The translations under genes were made by a program, and so were the position numbers. Source: Labyrinthula sp. Ha (Eukaryota > Sar > Bigyra > Labyrinthulida > Labyrinthulaceae). From it: DNA of 64,000 bases. Below the pieces are notes generated by a model, which searched no databases, had not been told where the DNA came from, and was given only the letters and a program-made list of their open reading frames with translations. This document shows positions 45,284-53,240 of this stretch, in pieces. Position 1 is the stretch's first letter. The number at the start of each line of letters is the position of its first letter. The stretch spans positions 1,054,001-1,118,000 of the forward strand of contig JAALGZ010000014.1 in NCBI GenBank assembly GCA_015227615.1, read 5' to 3'.

Positions 45284-48200
45284 GTGGGCCAAGTAAATTC
45301 GGGATCTAGTTTTCTATGTTATAAATATATAAATAATGTAAATTGGTTAAGTAGAAAACTAGGGTCTTCGGTTTGGCCCAACGTAGTTATGTTAATTGTG
45401 GATGTAATTAAAGTTAACAGTGTATTTCAATATATGAGTTTTCACCAATACGAGTTATTGGAGTACATCCGCGTTTTACGTTGGGGCAGGGGTGGATCGT
45501 CCTTAAAGATCCGTAGATATTACCTTTTTGGTAAGAATATTGACCAGAGTAAGGTCGTTAGACAAAAGCAGAAAAATGTTCTGCTTGTGAAAGGTGGTCT
45601 ACCTGAGGAACTTGATCGGGTGATACAGATGCTTTCGCTTCTGCAGGGCGGAAGTGTCAACGTATTTCCCAAGATCAAGGTTCGAGAGGATGGACAACTT
45701 TTTCGTAGAGAGCAAAAGACCATGGTTGTGGTGGGTCAGCTGATCACTGACGAACAACATAGTCTTATCAACAACCTGCAAAGGGACGCCTTAGCGGGTG
45801 ATAGCAGGTGGCTATCGTCCTACCACGAGCATGTGGTGGTAGGGGACTCCTTCGCACACTACCTTGCTGAGGTCAGGCAGGCAGTGGAAGCCCAGAGAGT
45901 GGGGCTGACGAAGGTGGAAGTCCCCGGGATGTTGTGGGTACGCAACACCGAGACTAGTGTTGACTTAGTTGAGAGAATAAACACTGGTGATACCTCCGGT
46001 ATCGACTTTGGAGAGGTCATCCGACTGAAAAGGCATGTAGAAGACATCGCCGATGATGACTTGGGTGATATTTTATTACCTGACGTGGATGAAGAAGTTG
46101 ACCCAGTCTCTGAGGAGATAGAGATAGGGGAGGCTATATCATCTATGATCTCTAAGGCAACGGATGCCTCGATGGAGATGAGGAAGAAGTTAAAAGCTTT
46201 ATGCTTGGAGTACTGGGATGTGTTCGCAACGGACCATTCGCAGACCCGCATAAGTAAGCTGGAGCCTATGCCCGTGTTCCCGTTGGAGAATTACGAGTTC
46301 AAGTACCCCAGAGCTAGGCCGACATCTGCTGAAAAGAGCAGATTCATAAAGGAAAAAATTATGAGTATGGAGAAAAGGAAGCTCTTGAAACTAGTGCCGG
46401 CTGCGGAATTTGGTTCCGTGGTCTTTGCCGTTCCTAAGAAAGGAAACAAACTTAGGATGGTAGTTGATTTAGTCGACGTGAATAAAATTTTGCGTCGCGA
46501 TGTTAATCAGCTACCCTTTTTGGAAAAGAGTTTCGAAAATCTCGCTCAGAGCAAGTTTTATGCTTCGTTCGATGTGGTGTCTGGGTTTGACCAACTCGGC
46601 ACTACCGAAGAAGCGAAGAAGTATTTCAATATAGTGTCCGAACATGGGACCTACCAGTTGAACTTCGCACCCATGGGATACCACTCGACCCCCGTGTTCT
46701 TCCACCAGCAGATGGTGAAGCATGTGGTGGGCAGAGAAGTCGAGGGTAGACATGGTCATGGCATCATCCAATGGATTGATGACAGTCTGATCTACGCAGA
46801 CAACTTTGATAATTTCATTAAAGTATTGAAGAGATTCTTTGAAAACCTTAGGAAGGTTAAGGTAAGGATCAGCCCTCAGAAATCTACCATATTCTCGACT
46901 AGGATTAGTTATTGCGGAAGAGAGGTAGAAGGGGGAAAATGGAACTTTAACAAGGAGTATTATGAGAAAATACTCGAAGTTCCGAGGCCGGAGTTTGTAT
47001 ATCAACTCGCGGCGATACTTCACCTTGCGCAATGGCTATCACTGGCCATACCGAAGCTCGGGGAGCTTAGGGGTAAGGTTATGGCTAAGTACCCACAAAT
47101 GAAGGGGAAAAAGTCTGACCTGAAACGCAAGAACGAACGTGTCGAGTGGTCGGACGAATTGTCTGACGACTTCAAGGAGTTCAAAAGGATCTTGTCTATA
47201 GCGGCGAAACAGAAGCTGCAGACTTATGACCGTAACCAGGATTTGTTACTGGTGACAGATGCCAGCAAGGAATACCATAGCGCTATAGTATTTCAAGCTG
47301 GGTCATCTGAGAGGAGTAAGTCATTGTTGAAGAAGACAGTGTTTCCTATGATGTTTTTCTCTGGCAAGTTTGCCGAGGATCAACAGAGGTGGGGTATCGT
47401 TCATAAGGAACTGTACCCGATTGTAAAGACGTTCAGTCGTCTTTCGTATTTATTACTATATCATCCAACGCCAATACAGGTATACACGGATCATATGAAC
47501 CTCAGAGCCATAATTAAGGGTGGATCCAGGATTAACCATGGACACCTTAATAGGCTACAAAGGTTGGTGCTGACTTTGCAGCAGGCTCAGGTTGAACTTT
47601 ACCACGTAGATGGTGAAAGTAACATCTTCGCCGATATGCTGTCAAGGTGGGCAGCCCGGGTCGAAGAAAAAGACCGAGAGATTAGAGCCGCTAGGGCTTT
47701 GGTTAGGGATCCGCCGCCGGAATCCTTGGATACAGGGGAACTTAACTTCTACAGAAGGATGTTCGTATCACTGACCGACCAAGAGCTTGAGCAGCTAAGG
47801 GAGATGGTCCCTGGAGCACCCGAGGATATCAAGGTTGGGTCGATGCTTGACCAGGATAGCTTCGATACTTGGTATCTCGACGATGACGTCAAGTATGAAA
47901 CTCGTCAAGATGGGGGCCTGACATTCTCAAGGAAGCCTAGAGAAAAGGTTCGAGAGGAGTTTCTTCTCAAGGATGTCGATGAGTCAGCAGTGACCTTCAA
48001 TGATATCCTTGATTGGGTAACAGAACAAGCCGAGTACGAGGAGTCTTCGGGTCCAACGATCGAAGATCTTGGTACTGCAACCGAAGATGACGAAATACTC
48101 AGGGTCACGGTGAACGCTGTCAGACTGAACCCGAATAAGCAAAGGGAGAAAAGAACGTATGAACAGATGAGAGCCTTCGATAAGGATCGAGTCTCAGCGT

Positions 48201-51200
48201 TCAACCCATATTATGAAGGTTCGTGGAAGCGCATCTCTGAGGCCGAACTGCTTGATGGTCAGAAAGCTGAAGGACTTGGCGATGGCATCAAGCTGGCAAG
48301 AGCCGGCAACAAGGTTGTGATACCTGAAACTCTTTTTGAGAGACAAATGGTTCATATTCACCTTGCGGGTCACCATGGACCGGTGAGTGCCTGTGTAGCG
48401 GAAGCTTCAAAATATGCATGGATCATCCCTAAGACATATGGTGAAGGGGCAACTTTACAGAGCATCTTTCAGGATCTTAAAGTAAATTGCGCTCACTGTC
48501 GAAAGGGACCTTCGTTATTGAAGACTGCATTAAGCATAGTCACTGAGGCTAGGGCACCAAGAGAAGTGCTAGTGTCCGACTACTTGTATGTTAATCCGAA
48601 GGGATACATACTCGTATTGACAGATGCTTTCTCGAGGTTCACCTATTTAAAATACGCACCTAAGGCTGACGCCGAGACAGTGGTATCTGCCTTAGAAGAT
48701 TTCAACAGTAATTGGAAGTTAGAATCGAACTTCACCCTTGTGACAGATCGAGGATCTCACTTCGCTAACCAAGTGTTGGAAAAATTGAGCAAAGCTCTTG
48801 GCTTCACCCACAACTTCGCGGTGAGTTACGCGAGTTGGACGAACGGTGAAATTGAGGTGGTACACAAAAAAGTACTTGACTTTTTGAAGGCCCTTGTATC
48901 GGAAAGAAGATATCAATGGGATGAATGGCCTTTAGTACTGGGCACTATACAGGCGGCAATGAACGATCTACCCATCATGTCTAGAAAGCTTCCAGGGGAG
49001 AGTAAGGCGCCTTGTGCAAACCAACTTTTCCTGTTCATAAATCCTGAGAAGGATTATATTGAAGCTGCTGCTTTTCCGAGGTTGATCTCGAGAAAGGTAG
49101 GTGGGGAAGTGAAGGTAATGGATACTGATGTGGATACCTTGTTTAAGTTGTCGAAGAATTTTCGAGATCAACTCGATGAGTATCAGGGTCGGGTTGCTGA
49201 CTATGTGTCTCTGATGAAATCTAAAAGAAATGCCTACTGGAATAAAAGGAGGAAGCGTTTCGATAAGGCTTTGCTCCAATATCAGGTAGGTGAATGGTGT
49301 CTCATTAGCACTGCTAAGACGCCGAGAGAGACTAACAAGATTAAGCTTGAGTGGTCTGGCCCTGTATTGATACAGGAGGTACTTAGCAATAATGTGTATC
49401 GGGTGCGACTCTTGAACGGTATGACCTTAACGGTTCATGCTTCAAGGTTGTATTTTTACGAGCCCTCAGGGTACGTGCCGGATGACGCATTGAGAAAAAT
49501 CTTTATCAATAATTGGGGTGAGCTTGAAGTGGGGAGGTTCCATGGATTGCGATACTCTAGTGGAGAATGGTGGTTACATGTCCATTGGAAAGGGTTCGAA
49601 TCTCGAGATGATACTTGGGAACCTCTCAGATCTATGTATAGAGATGTCAAATCACTTGTCATAAAATACTTAGAGAATCAGAGGAAGCCTGTAAGGGATA
49701 AAAGAAACTCGAAGAGGGCTATGGCCTGGATCGAGAGACATATCCTAGGCGATATCAATGTTAGATGGGTTGGTAAAATGAGGCCTAATCTGAGATCGCA
49801 TCTCCTAGTCGAAGGTAACTGGTGGGAGGAACGAGAGGCTGTTCCTTTCTACGTAAAGAATTGGTCTGAGTTGGACAAATTTGTTATGAGATGTCTCGTA
49901 AAATGCTTCGGTATGGGCGACTTTGAGTCGTTTACGAAGTTCATGCCACATAAATCGAAGGCAATGATGTACTCATATATTCAGAGAACTATGGGAATCA
50001 TGAGTTTGGCTGGATTTAATGGTAGAAAAATTGATATAGCCTCGGAAGATCGAAAGCAGGAATATAATTTTCCAGTGGAGAATATTCTGTGTTCGTGGAA
50101 GTATGATTCTTTTGAGACGGCGAAATCATTGATGAGCTTCGTGATACCAGAAGGTGCAGGGAAAGCGTTCTGCAGACAAGTAGAAAGAATGCAGTCAAGA
50201 GCGAGACAGGATGTGTCTAAGGTGAGAGACGGCTTGCAAGAATTGACTGAAGTAAAAGGTTTATGGCTAGAAATCTCGAAGTATGTATTCGAGGGGTTAT
50301 CGTTTGCAAGTAACCCTCAAGGATATATTTTGGATGACCGTAGAACCGTAACTTTGGTTGAAACTGTAGAAAACGTTCAAATAAGTAGTGAGAGTATAGA
50401 GACTAGCTCTGACTTAAGGATATTTATGCAAGTAGACAATATAGGTAACTTCACTTTGACCAAACTGTATGGCAATATATTTGACCTGTCGGGTGAGTCG
50501 TGGCCTTTTTCGGTAAAGGTCTGCATATTCCCTAGAGAGAGAACTTGGTATTTTGCTGATATTTATGAAGGAGATACCGTTGCTTCATGGCCAGGTGATG
50601 AGATAGATCTTCTCCTCGTCGATCCACCATGGGCCACTGGAACCTTTAATCCTGTGAGAGGGATCCGAACTCGATATCCTAAATGCAAAGATTCTGAGGT
50701 CCTCGATATACCTTTTGAGAACATGAAGCCGGCATTCATTGCTATCTGGGTTATCAAAAGGAATCTAGGCAGAACCTTACAACATTTTGACAAACACCAG
50801 TATGACTTAGTTAACATAGTTGACTGGATTAAATGTACCAAGTCAGGGGCCTTGCGTACATCTTTGGGTTATTACTTTCAACACTCGGCAGAAATGCTGC
50901 TACTGTTTGTGTCTAGAACTAAGAAAGAGAAGGTTCTTGATGAGACTCATAAGCTGAGGGAAACCGAGTTATTGTGGGCTGATCGGTTAGAAAATGGTGT
51001 GAAGCCTTTGAAGGCTTATGAGTACTTTGAGTCAGTATTTGGAAGTAACACCCTTAAGGTTGAGCTTTTCGCAAGGTGCTGCAACTTGCGAAAAGACTGG
51101 GTTCAATTGGGATTCGAAGTCGATCCTCGATCAAGTGGGTTGCTTTCGGTTGTGGTATGTCGACGAATGGAAAAGAGGTACACCTCTTTTAAGATGAGAA

Positions 51201-51223
51201 GGGGGATGTGTATGTTTAATTAG
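45284..51223 (+). CDS. Pol polyprotein: RT, RNase H, integrase, chromodomain, MT-A70
   Basis: About 1979 residues; the true N-terminus is uncertain (no ATG at the frame start). Reverse transcriptase at about 350-540 has active site WIDDS (D499, D500), where YxDD is usual. RNase H at about 650-775 has TDAS (D659) and TDHMNL. Integrase at about 1020-1290 has an HHCC-type zinc region from His 1024 and catalytic D1099, D1155 and E1189. A GPY/F-like block (WSGPVLI) follows near 1356, then a chromodomain at about 1415-1465 (WLHVHWKGF...TWEP). After a 280-residue segment of unknown fold comes the MT-A70 domain (about 1745-1955). Chromodomains guide integration to marked chromatin; what the methyltransferase adds is the open question. 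Confidence 0.93.
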   Translation: MGQVNSGSSFLCYKYINNVNWLSRKLGSSVWPNVVMLIVDVIKVNSVFQYMSFHQYELLEYIRVLRWGRGGSSLKIRRYYLFGKNIDQSKVVRQKQKNVLLVKGGLPEELDRVIQMLSLLQGGSVNVFPKIKVREDGQLFRREQKTMVVVGQLITDEQHSLINNLQRDALAGDSRWLSSYHEHVVVGDSFAHYLAEVRQAVEAQRVGLTKVEVPGMLWVRNTETSVDLVERINTGDTSGIDFGEVIRLKRHVEDIADDDLGDILLPDVDEEVDPVSEEIEIGEAISSMISKATDASMEMRKKLKALCLEYWDVFATDHSQTRISKLEPMPVFPLENYEFKYPRARPTSAEKSRFIKEKIMSMEKRKLLKLVPAAEFGSVVFAVPKKGNKLRMVVDLVDVNKILRRDVNQLPFLEKSFENLAQSKFYASFDVVSGFDQLGTTEEAKKYFNIVSEHGTYQLNFAPMGYHSTPVFFHQQMVKHVVGREVEGRHGHGIIQWIDDSLIYADNFDNFIKVLKRFFENLRKVKVRISPQKSTIFSTRISYCGREVEGGKWNFNKEYYEKILEVPRPEFVYQLAAILHLAQWLSLAIPKLGELRGKVMAKYPQMKGKKSDLKRKNERVEWSDELSDDFKEFKRILSIAAKQKLQTYDRNQDLLLVTDASKEYHSAIVFQAGSSERSKSLLKKTVFPMMFFSGKFAEDQQRWGIVHKELYPIVKTFSRLSYLLLYHPTPIQVYTDHMNLRAIIKGGSRINHGHLNRLQRLVLTLQQAQVELYHVDGESNIFADMLSRWAARVEEKDREIRAARALVRDPPPESLDTGELNFYRRMFVSLTDQELEQLREMVPGAPEDIKVGSMLDQDSFDTWYLDDDVKYETRQDGGLTFSRKPREKVREEFLLKDVDESAVTFNDILDWVTEQAEYEESSGPTIEDLGTATEDDEILRVTVNAVRLNPNKQREKRTYEQMRAFDKDRVSAFNPYYEGSWKRISEAELLDGQKAEGLGDGIKLARAGNKVVIPETLFERQMVHIHLAGHHGPVSACVAEASKYAWIIPKTYGEGATLQSIFQDLKVNCAHCRKGPSLLKTALSIVTEARAPREVLVSDYLYVNPKGYILVLTDAFSRFTYLKYAPKADAETVVSALEDFNSNWKLESNFTLVTDRGSHFANQVLEKLSKALGFTHNFAVSYASWTNGEIEVVHKKVLDFLKALVSERRYQWDEWPLVLGTIQAAMNDLPIMSRKLPGESKAPCANQLFLFINPEKDYIEAAAFPRLISRKVGGEVKVMDTDVDTLFKLSKNFRDQLDEYQGRVADYVSLMKSKRNAYWNKRRKRFDKALLQYQVGEWCLISTAKTPRETNKIKLEWSGPVLIQEVLSNNVYRVRLLNGMTLTVHASRLYFYEPSGYVPDDALRKIFINNWGELEVGRFHGLRYSSGEWWLHVHWKGFESRDDTWEPLRSMYRDVKSLVIKYLENQRKPVRDKRNSKRAMAWIERHILGDINVRWVGKMRPNLRSHLLVEGNWWEEREAVPFYVKNWSELDKFVMRCLVKCFGMGDFESFTKFMPHKSKAMMYSYIQRTMGIMSLAGFNGRKIDIASEDRKQEYNFPVENILCSWKYDSFETAKSLMSFVIPEGAGKAFCRQVERMQSRARQDVSKVRDGLQELTEVKGLWLEISKYVFEGLSFASNPQGYILDDRRTVTLVETVENVQISSESIETSSDLRIFMQVDNIGNFTLTKLYGNIFDLSGESWPFSVKVCIFPRERTWYFADIYEGDTVASWPGDEIDLLLVDPPWATGTFNPVRGIRTRYPKCKDSEVLDIPFENMKPAFIAIWVIKRNLGRTLQHFDKHQYDLVNIVDWIKCTKSGALRTSLGYYFQHSAEMLLLFVSRTKKEKVLDETHKLRETELLWADRLENGVKPLKAYEYFESVFGSNTLKVELFARCCNLRKDWVQLGFEVDPRSSGLLSVVVCRRMEKRYTSFKMRRGMCMFN
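50516..51148 (+). other. MT-A70 (METTL3/14/4-type) N6-adenine methyltransferase domain within pol
   Basis: Residues about 1745-1955 of the pol frame. Seen: LLLVDPPWATGTF with the catalytic DPPW at 1780-1783; a DIPFENM block; IAIWVIKRNLGRTLQHF and VDWIKCTKSGALRTSLG, which align with the METTL3 segments LWVTGRAMELGRECL and IIWVKTN...RTG; then a hydrophobic EMLLLFVSRTK strand; and KVELFARCCNLRKDWVQLG (from K1925), the counterpart of METTL3 KIELFGRPHNVQPNWITLG. Every landmark of the Rossmann-type catalytic fold is present in order with no interruption, so the domain looks functional. RNA (m6A) and DNA (6mA) enzymes share this fold; the substrate cannot be told from motifs. ELFAR is closest in wording to METTL4-like proteins, which is only a hint. 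Confidence 0.93.
51191..51206 (+). other. Polypurine tract before the 3' LTR
   Basis: The run AAGATGAGAAGGGGGA directly abuts the LTR start, the standard plus-strand priming site of LTR elements. It overlaps the last codons of the pol frame. Confidence 0.85.
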
Positions 51224-51698
51224 TAACGTTTCAGATAACTTGGGTTATTTAACTAACTTCATAAAACATATATAGTATTTGAATTATTGTCAACAGTATG
51301 GTTACTTGTGTAAGTTAATTGAGGACCTATAGAATAATTGTAAGTAGAATAAATATCACAGATGTATTTTGGGCGATCTGAAGCGGATTTTAATAGATAA
51401 TAACAACATTTTAGAAAACTTCATAGATTCTTGTCTAAGACACAGTTTTCAGTAAGTGCAAAAACCCCTGAGTGTTAACAACGCCTTGTGAGTTTATTGC
51501 ATTGATACTTAGCATAGTATCGGAGTTTGTGGCTTGAAGAGAGCCCTTACGAAGTCTGTGAATAGATCCCTTAGTAATAAGAGCGATCTAGTTGTATCCA
51601 ATAGTTACTTTGGATACGCAAAGACGTGGAACGTAGTCGTTCTACTGTGGTAGCACGTTCTCATACGTCTGAACACTCGAGGGTTTTCCGAGTGCACA
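51207..51698 (+). repeat. 3' LTR of the gypsy element
   Basis: 492 bp, about 94-95 percent like the 5' LTR. The end of the pol reading frame lies inside its first 17 bases. Confidence 0.93.
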
Positions 51699-52265
51699 AA
51701 CAGCCTAGGTTCAGTGCCTATTAACTCTGACCAAAAGGACAACTTCATCTTTAGTAGTTTCTTAAGACAAGATGTTATCCAATATGAGTGAACCCTCTGT
51801 AGATCCAGTTCAGCTTGTCTTCTATACCCTTTATCCTGCACCTCCTTCTTGCAAAGTATAGTAATCATCGATGATCTCTTTTCTACAAGCTCTAAGAGTT
51901 TGTGTAGTCACAAAGCTTGGAGACTGCAGTCATTTAAAAGAAAACGTGTACCCAATATAATATTCACTGGTTCCCAAGCCCAGAGATCTTTTAAATTCCA
52001 GAACAAGTCTTAGTTGAACAAATAATATTTATTTTTTTATTTTTCTTCTGATCAAAATTATTGTCTGTTAAAAATTTCCCATCAATACAAAAATACTTGA
52101 ACGATGATTTACGATTACCACCTTAGTTAAAGTCCAGGAGATAAAGGATAAATCCCAAATGATGTATAGCTAGAGAAACTATAGACGTTTGATTAATACA
52201 TTTTGATATTGTGTACCCATATTGCAAGTATTTTAAAAATATTCATATCTAAACTCTAATAAACT
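51699..52265. other. Intergenic between the gypsy 3' LTR and the peroxidase gene
   Basis: AT-rich with no supported gene. A minus-strand open frame begins here and runs into the LTR (51605-51868), probably by chance. The right end should hold the peroxidase promoter. Confidence 0.5.
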
Positions 52266-53174
52266 ATGCCAAGTAAAGAAATAAAAGAAGAGAAACCAAG
52301 TATGGATAAAACAGCTTACAAAGCCCAGTTGCAAGCTTTATGGGACATATTAATACCTCAAATGGAAGAGCCTCAGGGAAAACATTTACGAGCTGCTTTT
52401 GTGAGACTGGCTTTTCATGACGTGGCTAGTTTTCGCCCAAACTTAGAATGGCCACGATGCGGTGGAGCAAATGGTTCAATTCATTTGGAAGAAGAATATA
52501 GCAAGGGTGCAAATTTTCCTTTTGCGGGACTAGTAATGGAAACGTTAATCCCAATTAAGAATAATTTCCCGTTGCTTTCATGGGCAGATGTTATTCAACT
52601 TGCAGGAGAAGCAACACTACACTTATCAGGACTTTCTAAAGTTAATCTACGTTATGGAAGAATTGATTCAAATTTAGTTGAACCAGTTGATCTTATTCCT
52701 GAAGCAGATTTAAGAAAAATGCCAGAAGGAAATGCAGGAGCTCATTTGAAGAATCATTTTTTTAGAATGGGATTTAATGTACAGGAAATCGTAGCTTTAT
52801 CTGGATCACACACTTTGGGTAGAGGTTTTCCAGATAGAACAGTTGATGTAAGGCCAGAAGGGGAAGAAGCAATTCCTATGACACCAAATCCTCATGTGTT
52901 TAATAACGAATATTTTAACTTAACTCCAGAAACGAGAACTGTTTGGTTTGATACGGATGAAGCCTTGTTACACGATGAGTTTAAACAGTGGCATTCTTTA
53001 TATGCTAAAGATGAGAAAAGATTTCGTCAAGATTTTGCGAAAGTTTATAAAAAAATGAGTGAACTTGGGGCAAAATTTCAGTGGGAAGACGGAATTTACC
53101 TTCATGAACCTGGCAAGGGTAAGAAGCAAAACGATGATGATGATAAATCCTCTTGTACTGAGTCTTCCAAGTAA
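52266..53174 (+). CDS. Ascorbate-peroxidase-like class I heme peroxidase
   Basis: 302 residues, single exon, no visible organelle-targeting signal, so probably cytosolic. Family role: reduction of hydrogen peroxide, by ascorbate in true APX. Seen: distal-side RLAFHD with His 51, GGANGSIHLEEE, LSWADVIQLAGEATL, RYGRID, proximal SGSHTLGRG with His 182, and the C-terminal FDTDEALLHDEF-KQW...YAKDEKRF region. Odd: the distal Trp of APX/CcP (RLAWHD) is Phe 50, and no Trp appears in the stretch after the proximal His (183-215) where class I enzymes carry the proximal Trp. The C-terminus adds a Lys/Asp/Ser-rich tail. Length is typical of APX. The reductant it uses is therefore uncertain. Confidence 0.9.
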   Translation: MPSKEIKEEKPSMDKTAYKAQLQALWDILIPQMEEPQGKHLRAAFVRLAFHDVASFRPNLEWPRCGGANGSIHLEEEYSKGANFPFAGLVMETLIPIKNNFPLLSWADVIQLAGEATLHLSGLSKVNLRYGRIDSNLVEPVDLIPEADLRKMPEGNAGAHLKNHFFRMGFNVQEIVALSGSHTLGRGFPDRTVDVRPEGEEAIPMTPNPHVFNNEYFNLTPETRTVWFDTDEALLHDEFKQWHSLYAKDEKRFRQDFAKVYKKMSELGAKFQWEDGIYLHEPGKGKKQNDDDDKSSCTESSK

Positions 53175-53240
53175 CCTATTTTTGGTATGAGTTTGTAAAC
53201 GGAGCATGAGATTAAATATATTATTTTTTATGTTTTCTAT

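Larger units (their letters stand above)
41901..51698 (+). mobile_element. Ty3/gypsy chromovirus-like LTR retrotransposon carrying an MT-A70 methyltransferase domain
   Basis: A 9.8-kb element bounded by 490/492-bp LTRs that begin TGTGTATG and end ACA, with a purine-rich tract directly before the 3' LTR. Order: LTR, gag with zinc knuckle and aspartic protease, then RT, RNase H, integrase and chromodomain, followed by about 500 further residues ending in an MT-A70 domain. RT-before-integrase order plus a chromodomain places it in the chromovirus part of Ty3/gypsy. It looks whole: both long reading frames are open. The LTRs differ at about 5-6 percent of sites by eye, so the copy is of moderate age. 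No matching target-site duplication is visible. It is clearly richer in G and C than the surrounding host DNA. Confidence 0.96.

Noticed and set aside
42461-50841. Numerous antisense open frames of 60-173 codons inside the gypsy element.
   Set aside because: They mirror the GC-richer sense coding frames and have no independent motif.
51605-51868. Minus-strand frame crossing the outer edge of the gypsy 3' LTR, suggesting a host gene interrupted by the insertion.
   Set aside because: The sequence on the other side of the element does not continue any frame, and no homology was recognised.
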